From assembly GCA_030620375.1 (NCBI GenBank), contig JAUXEW010000031.1, positions 1-17,376 of the forward strand: 17,376 nucleotides of DNA. The letters run 5' to 3'. Shown piece after piece: positions 1-6,671 of this stretch. Numbering within the stretch: position 1 is the first letter of the stretch; each line of letters starts with the position of its first letter. A program made the translations under genes and the position numbers. The notes beneath the pieces are model-generated. The model worked only from the letters and a program-made list of their open reading frames with translations. It had not been told where the DNA came from and ran no database searches. Source of the DNA: Desulfobacteraceae bacterium. GTDB lineage: Bacteria; Desulfobacterota; Desulfobacteria; Desulfobacterales; UBA5616.

Positions 1-48
1 GACATTGACTCTCTGATGGTCTTGCACAGACTGGTGCTTGACTTTTAA
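1..48 (+). CDS. 3' end of an unidentified plus-strand gene (truncated by window edge)
   Basis: Frame 1 is open from the first base and closes with TAA at 46-48, giving a 15-residue tail, DIDSLMVLHRLVLDF. The other two plus frames stop almost at once. The tail is followed within 35 bases by a strong symmetric terminator, which fits the end of a gene converging on gatB. The tail is too short to recognise a family. It could be chance, since 15 open codons is weak evidence alone. Confidence 0.4.
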   Translation, partial: DIDSLMVLHRLVLDF

Positions 49-75
49 CATTACGGCCGTCAAATTTTTAAACAT

Positions 76-103
76 AAAAAGCCCGCCTTCCGGCGGGCTT
101 TTT
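76..103. terminator. Bidirectional intrinsic terminator between convergent genes
   Basis: A perfect GC-rich stem (AAGCCCGCC at 79-87, loop TTCC, GGCGGGCTT at 92-100) is flanked by an A-run on the left and a T-run on the right, so it reads as stem plus U-tract on both strands. It lies between the end of the leftmost gene and the end of gatB, and can stop transcription from both. Confidence 0.9.
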
Positions 104-126
104 TATGTCTGAAAGTTTACGCCGGT

Positions 127-1557
127 TTATCCGCCGAGCTTTTCCCTTAGCACCTGGTTAACAATTTTCGGATTGGCCTTTCCCTTGGTTTTTTGCATCA
201 CCTGGCCCATGAAAAATCCCAGAAGCTTGGTTTTTCCGTTTTTATAGTCTTCAACCTGTTTGGCGTTTTCGGAAATCACTTCCGATATGATCCCTTCGAT
301 AGCCGATACATCGGTAACCTGAACCAAACCTTTTTCTTCCACGATCATCCGGGGCGGTTTTCCGGTTTTGGCCATTTCCTCAAATACGGTCTTTGCGATT
401 TTTCCGCTAATCACGCCTTCCTGAATCAACTTAAGAAGCCCTGCAAAATTCTCTGCGGAAATCGGAGACTGTTCGATGGTTTTCCCCTCGGCATTCAACA
501 GGCCCAACAGCGACCCCATAATCCAGTTGCTGACTTGCTTGGGGGCCGGGAAAAAACTGACACAGGCTTCAAAATAATCGGCCAGTTCCCGTGCGGAGGT
601 CAAGAGCTCGGCATCATATGAGGGAAGGCCGTATTCATTTTTAAACCGTGCCTTCTTTGCCTCCGGAAGTTCGGGAAGGTCGTTCTTTATGTCGGCAATC
701 CATTCCTGACTGATCACCAGGGGCAGTAAATCCGGATCCGGGAAATACCGGTAGTCATGGGCTTCTTCCTTACCCCGCATGGAAGCGGTTCGGTCTTTAT
801 CCGGATCCCATAATCGAGTTTCCTGTATAATTTGACCGCCGTCCATTAAAACTTCTTTCTGTCGATGGATCTCATAATAGAGACCTTTTTCCACATGTTT
901 AAACGAGTTGAGGTTTTTTAATTCCGTCCGGGTGCCAAACGCTTGTTCCCTTTTTCGACGTATGGATACATTGGCATCGCACCTGAAGCTTCCCTCTTCC
1001 ATATTCCCGTCGCAGATGTTAAGGTAGCGTAATATGGCACGGAGTTGTCTTAAATACGCCCCGGCCTCTTCCGGCGATCGGATATCCGGTTCGCTTACAA
1101 TTTCGATGAGCGGCACGCCGGCCCTGTTAAAATCCACCATACTGCAGGCCCGGGCCGGATCATGGATCAGCTTTCCGGCATCTTCCTCCATATGGATACG
1201 GGTAATGCCGACCCTCTGTTTCCAAATATCCGTCTCGATATCAATGTAACCGTTTTGTGCAATGGGAAGCTCATATTGAGAAATTTGGTATCCTTTCGGA
1301 AGATCGGGATAAAAGTAGTTCTTACGGGCCCACCGGCTCTCGCCGGCCACTTGACAATTCGTTGCAATTGCCATGCGGACGGCAAATTCCACGACCTTTT
1401 TATTAAGGACCGGCAGTACACCCGGCATCCCCAAACAAACCGGACAGACATGGGTGTTTGGAGGAGCGCCAAAAGCCGTTGGGCAATTACAAAAAATTTT
1501 TGTGTTTGTTTTCAGCTGGGCATGAACTTCCAGCCCGATTACCGGTTCAAATTCCAT
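127..1557 (-). CDS. gatB: Aspartyl/glutamyl-tRNA(Asn/Gln) amidotransferase subunit B
   Basis: This is the GatB subunit of the GatCAB transamidosome, which binds mischarged Glu-tRNA(Gln) or Asp-tRNA(Asn) and activates it for amidation with ammonia supplied by GatA. The 476-residue product has the family start MEFEPVIGLEVHAQL, four cysteines placed like the zinc ligands (C23, C25, C38, C41, in CNC and CPVC), the DFNRAGVPLIEIVSEPD segment, and a C-terminal GatB/YqeY-type domain ending QVLREKLGG. Length is normal for the family. I chose the ATG at 1557 because the protein starts like other GatB proteins there and an AGGGAG/AGG sequence lies about 9-13 bases upstream. The frame stays open to an upstream ATG at 1668, but the extra 37 residues look non-coding. 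gatA and gatC are not in the window. Transcribed alone, away from the queuosine operon. Confidence 0.96.
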   Translation of the reverse strand: MEFEPVIGLEVHAQLKTNTKIFCNCPTAFGAPPNTHVCPVCLGMPGVLPVLNKKVVEFAVRMAIATNCQVAGESRWARKNYFYPDLPKGYQISQYELPIAQNGYIDIETDIWKQRVGITRIHMEEDAGKLIHDPARACSMVDFNRAGVPLIEIVSEPDIRSPEEAGAYLRQLRAILRYLNICDGNMEEGSFRCDANVSIRRKREQAFGTRTELKNLNSFKHVEKGLYYEIHRQKEVLMDGGQIIQETRLWDPDKDRTASMRGKEEAHDYRYFPDPDLLPLVISQEWIADIKNDLPELPEAKKARFKNEYGLPSYDAELLTSARELADYFEACVSFFPAPKQVSNWIMGSLLGLLNAEGKTIEQSPISAENFAGLLKLIQEGVISGKIAKTVFEEMAKTGKPPRMIVEEKGLVQVTDVSAIEGIISEVISENAKQVEDYKNGKTKLLGFFMGQVMQKTKGKANPKIVNQVLREKLGG

Positions 1558-1620
1558 TTTCAATAACCTGCTCCCTATATTTTTGTGATGTGACGTTTCG
1601 AGACCCTTACAAAATGAGAA

Positions 1621-1650
1621 TTTATAAAAAACAGCACTATGAAAAGCCAA
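1621..1650 (-). promoter_or_regulatory. Candidate sigma70 promoter for gatB
   Basis: On the minus strand, TTGGCT (1650-1645) and TATAAA (1626-1621) are separated by 18 bases. Transcription would start near 1613 and leave a leader of about 55 bases before the gatB ATG. The -10 is good and the -35 only partial, so this is a moderate call. Confidence 0.35.
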
Positions 1651-1695
1651 TCTTTTAAAGCATGCCATTTTTAGCTGTAAAATTCAATATCAAGG

Positions 1696-1710
1696 TTGGA
1701 ATCATTCCAA
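1696..1710. promoter_or_regulatory. 15-bp perfect dyad in the divergent gatB / DUF2065 region, possible operator
   Basis: TTGGAAT and ATTCCAA form a perfect inverted repeat around a single central C. It sits about 25 bases upstream of the strong plus-strand -35 box and about 45 bases upstream of the candidate gatB -35. A compact dyad with no U-tract in a divergent intergenic region is typical of a dimeric regulator site. The protein that binds it, if any, is unknown. Confidence 0.35.
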
Positions 1711-1735
1711 ATCGATTTAAATAATTTCATTTTTT

Positions 1736-1764
1736 TTGACAAAGACGTCTCATCAGATTATAAA
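1736..1764 (+). promoter_or_regulatory. Near-consensus sigma70 promoter of the DUF2065-queA-tgt operon
   Basis: TTGACA (1736-1741) and TATAAA (1759-1764) are separated by exactly 17 bases, the best promoter match in the window. The predicted start is near 1771, only a few bases before a 14-bp stem arm that opens at 1774. This would drive the structured leader and then the DUF2065 gene, queA and tgt. Confidence 0.7.
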
Positions 1765-1770
1765 AATGCC

Positions 1771-2046
1771 ATTAACCGAAGTTGAGCGATTTTTTGCGAA
1801 GAGATGTTCCGAGATCTTGCGAATCAAGAGTTCGGTGCAAATCGAGAAAAAAAGTGCTCAACTTCGGTTTAAATTAAATAACGTCAATCCGGAAATGGTA
1901 ATTTTTGGTTCAAAACAAGGCCGCAGAAACTTTTGGGTCACAGACGTAGCAGCGATACGTCGAGGATCAAAAAATTTTGAAAACACCGTTTTTTGCGCCA
2001 AAAGACGCCTCTTCCGGATGGGCGCTAAAGAAGAAAGCGTCTGTCT
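1771..2046 (+). ncRNA. Structured 5' leader or small RNA ahead of the queuosine operon (candidate)
   Basis: The stretch from 1558 to 2046 has no convincing gene; this part holds dense inverted repeats directly after a strong promoter. The main one pairs AACCGAAGTTGAGC (1774-1787) with its exact complement at 1856-1869. Inside it a T-run (1790-1795) faces an A-run (1848-1853), and an inner hairpin pairs CCGAG-A-TCTTG with CAAGA-G-TTCGG (1809-1835, loop CGAAT). Further hairpins follow: GACGTA/TACGTC (1943-1961), TCAAAA/TTTTGA (1967-1980), GCGCC/GGCGC (1995-2025) and AGACGC/GCGTCT (2003-2042). It could be a cis-regulatory leader, an sRNA or a dispersed intergenic repeat. I recognise no known riboswitch in it. 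The structure is seen in the sequence; the function is inference. Confidence 0.4.
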
Positions 2047-2232
2047 ATGAATTTTTTTCTCTGCATACTCGGCATGGTCATGATCATTGAAGGGGCTCCC
2101 TATTTTCTGTCTCCGGGGAAAATGAAATTCTGGGTTCAACAAATACTGGAGATTCCGGAAAGAACATTACGAAGGTTTGGGATGGTGTTGATGACCATCG
2201 GTCTTTTATTGGTTTATTGGGGAACAAGATAG
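2047..2232 (+). CDS. Small DUF2065 (YjeT-like) inner-membrane protein
   Basis: The 61-residue protein matches the DUF2065 pattern: a first hydrophobic helix (about residues 3-20) containing the family-like stretch MVMIIEGAPYFLSP, a short polar middle with aromatic and basic residues (KMKFWVQQ...PERTLRRFG), and a second helix (about 44-58, MVLMTIGLLLVYW). The molecular role of the family is not established. The ATG at 2047 places the start where the family usually starts, but there is only a poor Shine-Dalgarno sequence (AAGAAAG about 10 bases upstream). The stop at 2230-2232 lies 8 bases before queA, so the two are very likely co-transcribed and possibly translationally coupled. Confidence 0.75.
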   Translation: MNFFLCILGMVMIIEGAPYFLSPGKMKFWVQQILEIPERTLRRFGMVLMTIGLLLVYWGTR

Positions 2233-2240
2233 CAAATACC

Positions 2241-3302
2241 ATGTTTTCTTTACAAGATTACAATTATCATTTGCCGGAGCACCTGATTGCCCATTACCCC
2301 CAAGAAAAACGGGATCAATCTAAGCTTCTGTTTTTACGTCGCCATAAGGGTGAAATATCGCATCACCTGTTTTATGAAATTGAAAAGTTTATCAATCCTG
2401 ACGATGTTCTGGTCGTGAACAATACCGAGGTGATTCCCGGTCGCCTCTATGGCAAAAAAGAGACCGGTGGAAAAGTGGAAATTCTAATCTTGGATTATGC
2501 GGGCGGCTTAAGGTCGTTGGCGGATAAAGGTGAGTTTGAATGCGATTGTCTGGTTAAAGCCTCTAAACGGCCCAGGCCCGGCAAAGCGATGTATTTTGAT
2601 AATGGGTTAAAGGCTAACGTGATTGATTTTAACGACGGTATTTTTAGAATTAAATTTTCGGCAAGAGGTGATTTTACGGATACCCTTTATCAAATCGGAC
2701 ATATTCCGCTTCCGCCATATATTAAGCGAAACCAACAACAGGCATTCCATGATGACAAAACAACGTATCAAACGGTATATGCCTCTAAGAAGGGGGCAGT
2801 AGCCGCTCCAACCGCCGGACTGCACTTTTCCAATTCGCTGATGGAAAAATTAAAATCAAAAGGGATTAAGGTTGTTGAAATTACATTACATGTGGGATAT
2901 GGAAGCTTTTTACCCGTAAGGGTGTCGGACATCAGAAATCATAAAATTCATCGCGAATGCTTTTTGATCTCCAAGGCGGCCGCGGATGCAATTAATCGTG
3001 TTAAATCGAGAGGCGGCCGTGTGGTGGCGGTAGGGACAACAACCGTTCGAACCCTGGAATATGCATCCGATGCCGGCGGCAAGGTGGTTAATGGTAGCGG
3101 CCATTGTGATCTGTTTATATATCCGGGGTACACATTCAAAATCGTGGATGCCATGATAACCAATTATCATTTGCCAAAATCCACACTGTTAATGCTGGTT
3201 TCAGCCTTTGCCGGACGGCTTCATATTCTAAACGCATATCAAGAAGCCATAAACAACCAATACAGATTTTACAGTTACGGGGATACAATGTTTATTGCAT
3301 AA
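2241..3302 (+). CDS. queA: S-adenosylmethionine:tRNA ribosyltransferase-isomerase (QueA)
   Basis: QueA transfers the ribosyl part of S-adenosylmethionine to preQ1 already placed in tRNA by Tgt, giving epoxyqueuosine, the penultimate step of queuosine synthesis. The 353-residue product opens with MFSLQDYNYHLPEHLIAHYP and contains HDDKTTYQTVYA, GAVAAPTAGLHFS, LHVGYGSFLPVRV, VVAVGTTTVRTLEYA and MITNYHLPKSTLLMLVSAFAG, the conserved blocks of the family in order. Length is normal. A TTG at 2217 is in frame upstream, but the ATG at 2241 matches the family start. The ribosome binding site is weak, consistent with coupling to the DUF2065 gene that ends 8 bases before. tgt follows after 63 bases. Confidence 0.96.
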   Translation: MFSLQDYNYHLPEHLIAHYPQEKRDQSKLLFLRRHKGEISHHLFYEIEKFINPDDVLVVNNTEVIPGRLYGKKETGGKVEILILDYAGGLRSLADKGEFECDCLVKASKRPRPGKAMYFDNGLKANVIDFNDGIFRIKFSARGDFTDTLYQIGHIPLPPYIKRNQQQAFHDDKTTYQTVYASKKGAVAAPTAGLHFSNSLMEKLKSKGIKVVEITLHVGYGSFLPVRVSDIRNHKIHRECFLISKAAADAINRVKSRGGRVVAVGTTTVRTLEYASDAGGKVVNGSGHCDLFIYPGYTFKIVDAMITNYHLPKSTLLMLVSAFAGRLHILNAYQEAINNQYRFYSYGDTMFIA

Positions 3303-3365
3303 AACTTTTAGATCTTTGAAAAATGAACCGTTTCGTTTACGTTCAAAAAAGGCACCGCCAGTTAA

Positions 3366-4505
3366 ATGAATTTTCAAGTTATATCCAACTCCGATCATTC
3401 ACGGGCAAGAACCGGGGTATTGAGTACACCCCACGGACCCATCAAAACACCGGTTTTTATGCCGGTAGGCACCCTTGCCACGGTTAAATCCTTATCGCCG
3501 GAGGATCTTGCCGACATTGGAGCGCAGGTTATTCTCGGAAATGCTTACCATCTGTATCTCAGACCGGGATGCAACGTGATCAGTCGTTTTGCCGGTCTTC
3601 ATCGATTTATGAACTGGGACAAACCAATTTTAACCGACAGCGGCGGATTTCAGGTATTTTCTTTAGCGAAACTTTCCAGAATTAGCGAGAAAGGGGTGAC
3701 GTTTCAGTCCCATATTGATGGTTCAAAGCACCTGTTGACGCCTGAAAAAGCCGTTGAAATCCAGGCTTGCCTGAATTCGGATATCACGATGTGCCTGGAC
3801 CAATGTATTCACTACCCTTCAAGTTATAATGAGGCAAAAAACGCTCTTGAACTCACCACAAGATGGGGTATAAGAAGTAAACGTCATTGGGAGGAAAATG
3901 TCGGAAACGAAAACGCGCTGTTCGGTATCGTTCAGGGAGGGATGTTCAAGGACCTGCGAGAGCAATCCGCTGATGCACTAAAAAAAATCGGCTTTAACGG
4001 ATACGCCATAGGTGGTCTCAGCGTAGGCGAACCCAAAGAGACCATGCTCGAAATTGCCGATTTTACCTTGCTGCGCCTTCCGGATGGTTTTCCGAAGTAT
4101 GTTATGGGCGTGGGAACGCCAGAAGATCTGGTAGCGCTTGTCTCTTTGGGTGCGGACATGTTTGACTGCGTTCTTCCTACCCGAAATGCCAGAAACGGCC
4201 AACTGTTTACTCGATATGGCAATATGAATATCTGTAATGCACAATACAAAGACGATATCGATCCTGTTGATGAGAACTGTTCATGTTATACCTGCCGGCA
4301 TTATTCAAGGGCGTATCTCCGCCATTTATATATGGCACAGGAACTTTTGGCGTATCGTCTAAACACAATCCACAATGTCCATTATTATATTGATTTGATG
4401 GAAAAAATGCGGAATGCAATATGCCAAAATGAATTTGACACGTTTAAAAAGGGCTTTTACCACGAGCGACGTAATCACCTGTTAAGTAAACTACCACCCG
4501 CATAG
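3366..4505 (+). CDS. tgt: Bacterial queuine (preQ1) tRNA-ribosyltransferase
   Basis: Tgt exchanges the wobble guanine of GUN-anticodon tRNAs for preQ1, the step before QueA. In the 379-residue protein the active-site DSGGFQVF lies at 91-98, the nucleophile aspartate in MFDCVLPTRNARNG is D267, and the structural zinc site is C305, C307, C310 (CSCYTC) with H336. Length is typical of bacterial Tgt. The ATG at 3366 has a weak AAAGG about 13 bases upstream. The last codons (K-L-P-P-A-stop) are written by a copy of an intergenic hairpin repeat found twice more in the window, so the C-terminal five or six residues are probably repeat-derived. The catalytic core is unaffected. Part of the promoter-leader-DUF2065-queA-tgt operon. 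Confidence 0.97.
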   Translation: MNFQVISNSDHSRARTGVLSTPHGPIKTPVFMPVGTLATVKSLSPEDLADIGAQVILGNAYHLYLRPGCNVISRFAGLHRFMNWDKPILTDSGGFQVFSLAKLSRISEKGVTFQSHIDGSKHLLTPEKAVEIQACLNSDITMCLDQCIHYPSSYNEAKNALELTTRWGIRSKRHWEENVGNENALFGIVQGGMFKDLREQSADALKKIGFNGYAIGGLSVGEPKETMLEIADFTLLRLPDGFPKYVMGVGTPEDLVALVSLGADMFDCVLPTRNARNGQLFTRYGNMNICNAQYKDDIDPVDENCSCYTCRHYSRAYLRHLYMAQELLAYRLNTIHNVHYYIDLMEKMRNAICQNEFDTFKKGFYHERRNHLLSKLPPA

Positions 4506-4520
4506 CGGGAAAAAAGGGGG
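4484..4520 (+). repeat. Intergenic hairpin repeat, copy A (short form)
   Basis: Bases 4484-4509 are identical over 26 nt to 6010-6035 (copy B), including the small hairpin CCCGC-ATA-GCGGG. After GCGGG copy A goes straight into an A-run and GGGGG. Copy B has 25 more bases ending in a second GCGGG before a matching A-run, so A looks like B with the segment between two GCGGG repeats deleted. This copy spans the tgt stop codon (TAG at 4503-4505) and supplies the purine-rich sequence in front of the NifU-like gene. Confidence 0.75.
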
Positions 4521-4527
4521 CTATCAA

Positions 4528-4749
4528 ATGAAAGACCAAATCGTCGAGGCATTAAAAAAAATCAAGCCCATGCTCCAAGCGGACGGAGGAGACGTGGAGT
4601 TGGTTAGCATTGAAGAAAGCGGCATCGTGAAAGTTCGGCTGCAAGGTGCCTGTGCCGGGTGTCCCATGTCTCAGATGACCTTAAAAAACGGAATCGAAAA
4701 AATACTGAAACAGGAAGTGCCCGGGGTGACATCTGTTGAATCCGTATAA
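4528..4749 (+). CDS. NifU C-terminal-domain Fe-S cluster scaffold/carrier protein
   Basis: The 73-residue protein is a stand-alone NifU C-terminal (Nfu) domain: IVEALKKIKPMLQADGGDVELV at the start, then GACAGCPMSQMTLKNGIEKIL with the cluster-binding cysteines C42 and C45 in CxxC. Such proteins bind and pass on [4Fe-4S] clusters, probably as dimers, in the cytoplasm. The ATG at 4528 has GGGGG about 7 bases upstream, and that G-run belongs to repeat copy A. It begins 22 bases after tgt and could be read from the same transcript. A link to QueG (an Fe-S enzyme finishing queuosine) is possible but is only inference; general Fe-S assembly is more likely. Confidence 0.92.
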   Translation: MKDQIVEALKKIKPMLQADGGDVELVSIEESGIVKVRLQGACAGCPMSQMTLKNGIEKILKQEVPGVTSVESV

Positions 4750-4765
4750 CGGGGCGACCATACTT

Positions 4766-4793
4766 TTATCGATAATACCGGGATAAATCTCGG
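4766..4793 (+). promoter_or_regulatory. Palindrome and hairpin just upstream of the aminotransferase gene
   Basis: A 10-bp palindrome TTATCGATAA (4766-4775) is followed by a hairpin pairing CCGGGAT (4778-4784) with ATCTCGG (4787-4793, one G-T pair). The hairpin ends about 5 bases before the GGAG ribosome binding site. It could be an mRNA stability or translation-control element, or nothing. No U-tract, so not a terminator. Confidence 0.25.
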
Positions 4794-4810
4794 CAGCGGA
4801 GAAATGAGTC

Positions 4811-5998
4811 ATGACCATCGCAAAAAAAATCGAAACCTTTATCTCTCGGTCCTCCTGGATACGTAAAATGTTTGAGGAGGGAGCCCGCCTAAAAGCGCTG
4901 CATGGGACAGACAACGTTTTTGATTTCAGCCTGGGCAACCCGAATCTCAAACCACCGGAAAAATTTAAACCACTTTTAAAAAAGATTGTTGAAAACTCAA
5001 GGCCTGAAGATCACAGTTACATGCCGAATATCGGGTATCCGCATGTCCGCGAAGCAGTTTCGGATTATCTAACCAAGGAACAGAATACGGCAGTGACCCA
5101 AAACGATGTGATCATGACCTGTGGCGCGGCCGGGGCGTTAAATATTATCTTAAAGGCCATACTTGATCCGGGAGATGAGGTTATTTCGCCGGCCCCCTGT
5201 TTTGTGGAATACAGTTTTTATACCGACAACCACGGCGGGATTTTTAAAACGGTACCGACCCAACCAGACTTTACCTTAGACCTTGAGGCAATTTCCGCTG
5301 CCATTACCCCCAAAACCAAGGTCATCCTCATCAATTCTCCAAATAACCCCACAGGCCAGATATATTCTGAAGAAAGCACAATTGAACTTGGCCGGCTTTT
5401 GAAAGAAAAGGGGCAATTGGTAAACAGAACGCTGTATTTGATATCGGATGAACCCTATCGGAAAATTGTTTATGACGGCGCCGACGTACCGAGTATATTT
5501 ACCTGTTATCCTGACAGCATTATCGCCACGTCATATTCTAAAGACTTATCCATTCCGGGGGAACGAATCGGTTTTGCTGCGGTTAATCCGGCGGCAACGC
5601 ACAAAAATAACCTTTTGGAAGGCTTGGCTCTGGCCAACCGAATACTAGGTTTCGTCAATGCACCGGCCTTAATGCAGCGCGTTATCGGTGGGTTACAGGG
5701 AGAGAGGGTTGACATCTCGGCGTATGTCAAAAAAAGAGATATATTGTGTGACGGCCTCAAACGCATTGGATATGATTTTGTCTTGCCAAAAGGCGCTTTT
5801 TATCTTTTTCCTAAATCCCCCATTGAGGATGACGTAGAATTTACCAAAATGCTACAGGAAGAAATGATCCTGGTCGTTCCCGGAGCCGGATTCAACTGCC
5901 CCGGACATTTTAGAATCGCCTTTTGCGTGGATGACCAGACCATTATAAATGCGTTACCGGGGTTTGAGCGAGTGATTAAAACCATTAAGAAAAAATAG
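4811..5998 (+). CDS. Class I/II PLP-dependent aminotransferase (aspartate aminotransferase family)
   Basis: A 395-residue fold-type I aminotransferase that moves an amino group between an amino acid and a 2-oxo acid using pyridoxal phosphate. Visible residues: the SPNNPTG loop (176-182), D213 and Y216 in SDEPYR for the cofactor ring and phosphate, the Schiff-base lysine K244 in SYSKDLSIPGERIGF, and R368 in HFRIAF for the substrate carboxylate. Length is usual. The ATG at 4811 has GGAG 8 bases upstream. Substrate cannot be read from sequence; the nearest types by eye are AspB-like and alanine/aspartate aminotransferases. A link to the neighbouring C4 pathway through aspartate/oxaloacetate is plausible but inferred. 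Followed by repeat copy B with a terminator-like hairpin. Confidence 0.9.
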   Translation: MTIAKKIETFISRSSWIRKMFEEGARLKALHGTDNVFDFSLGNPNLKPPEKFKPLLKKIVENSRPEDHSYMPNIGYPHVREAVSDYLTKEQNTAVTQNDVIMTCGAAGALNIILKAILDPGDEVISPAPCFVEYSFYTDNHGGIFKTVPTQPDFTLDLEAISAAITPKTKVILINSPNNPTGQIYSEESTIELGRLLKEKGQLVNRTLYLISDEPYRKIVYDGADVPSIFTCYPDSIIATSYSKDLSIPGERIGFAAVNPAATHKNNLLEGLALANRILGFVNAPALMQRVIGGLQGERVDISAYVKKRDILCDGLKRIGYDFVLPKGAFYLFPKSPIEDDVEFTKMLQEEMILVVPGAGFNCPGHFRIAFCVDDQTIINALPGFERVIKTIKKK

Positions 5999-6009
5999 AC
6001 CGGATCGTC

Positions 6010-6137
6010 AAGTAAACTACCACCCGCATAGCGGGCGGCTTTCTTTTCCCGAAAAGCGGGAAAAAGAGGGGCACGCCAGTGCCTCAAAGTTTCAGTTTTA
6101 TCCCGGGGCGAAGCACCGGGGGTTTTTAAAACAAATA
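6010..6137 (+). repeat. Intergenic hairpin repeat, copy B (long form)
   Basis: The left 26 bases are identical to copy A. The element then holds a chain of hairpins: CCCGC/GCGGG (6023-6035), CCCG/CGGG (6048-6060), GGCAC/GTGCC (6070-6083) and CCCGG/CCGGG (6102-6120), the last followed by a T-run. The right half (TTTTATCCCGG to AAAACAAATAAA) aligns with copy C upstream of sucC. It lies between the aminotransferase gene and mce, ending about 27 bases before the mce ATG. Confidence 0.75.
6102..6127 (+). terminator. Terminator-like hairpin at the end of repeat copy B
   Basis: CCCGG (6102-6106) pairs with CCGGG (6116-6120), then GG and TTTTT (6123-6127). The stem is short but GC-only. It would end transcripts from the aminotransferase side, or act as an attenuator for mce, which starts less than 40 bases later. 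Confidence 0.5.
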
Positions 6138-6164
6138 AAACTCATATCGTGAAAGGAGAGAGAC

Positions 6165-6569
6165 ATGAAACTGTTAAAAATTGACCATTTAGGGATTGCC
6201 GTGAACAGTATTGAAGAAGGAAAAAATTTCTGGACGGATGTTCTGGGACTACCTTTAGAGGGTTCTGAAACCGTTACAGAACAAAAAACAACTACGGCAT
6301 TTTTTCCGGTGGGCGAAAGTGAGATAGAGCTGTTGGAATCCACGTCCCCGGACGGTCCGGTAGCCAAGTTCATCGAAAAAAAGGGCCAGGGTATCCAGCA
6401 TGTGGCGTTTGCCGTGGAAAACATTGAAGAGGCCTTGCAAGAATTAAAAGAAAAAGGGGTTATGCTTATCGACCAAAAACCCAGAACCGGTGCGGGCGGT
6501 GCCAAAATCGCTTTTTTACACCCCAAGGCCACCAACGGCATTCTGGTCGAGCTGTGTCAGCGGGATTAG
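6165..6569 (+). CDS. mce: Methylmalonyl-CoA epimerase
   Basis: Interconverts (S)- and (R)-methylmalonyl-CoA, linking the carboxylating enzyme to the mutase. The 134-residue protein is a vicinal-oxygen-chelate fold with two repeats: KIDHLGIAVNSIEEGKNFW... and GQGIQHVAFAVENIEEALQ.... Likely metal ligands are H8, a glutamate in ESEIELLE (about 51-58), H79 and E129; the family uses a divalent metal such as cobalt. The segment TGAGGAKIAFLHPKATNGILVEL is typical of the family. The ATG at 6165 has AAAGGAGAGA close upstream, one of the clearest ribosome binding sites in the window. It precedes the mutase gene but is separated by 295 bases with a hairpin and a possible promoter. Confidence 0.95.
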   Translation: MKLLKIDHLGIAVNSIEEGKNFWTDVLGLPLEGSETVTEQKTTTAFFPVGESEIELLESTSPDGPVAKFIEKKGQGIQHVAFAVENIEEALQELKEKGVMLIDQKPRTGAGGAKIAFLHPKATNGILVELCQRD

Positions 6570-6614
6570 CCGAAAAATAGTTAGTAAAAATCCGGGCATA
6601 GCCTATGGTCTCCG

Positions 6615-6635
6615 ACCTGGCCCTGAGGACCAGGT
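6615..6635 (+). terminator. Hairpin after mce, possible weak terminator
   Basis: ACCTGG (6615-6620) pairs with CCAGGT (6630-6635), and inner CC/GG pairs leave a TGA loop. It is followed by TTGTT rather than a clean T-run, so termination would be partial. The stretch 6570-6864 otherwise holds only a possible promoter and two candidate mutase starts. Confidence 0.4.
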
Positions 6636-6671
6636 TTGTTAAACAAAATCAAACAGTGCCGTCAAATCCAC

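Noticed and set aside
1558..1668. Longer N-terminus for GatB starting at 1668
   Set aside because: The 37 extra residues are unlike any GatB, cover the candidate promoter, and the ATG at 1557 matches the family start.
1771..2046. Known preQ1 riboswitch upstream of queA/tgt
   Set aside because: I looked for the short preQ1-I hairpin with its A-rich tail and for the longer preQ1 classes and found no convincing match. The structures here are longer and of a different layout.
1736..2050. Plus-strand open frame of 104 codons over the leader before the DUF2065 gene
   Set aside because: It would start with TTG inside the -35 box, has no ribosome binding site, shows no recognisable protein pattern, and its bases are explained by dense inverted repeats.
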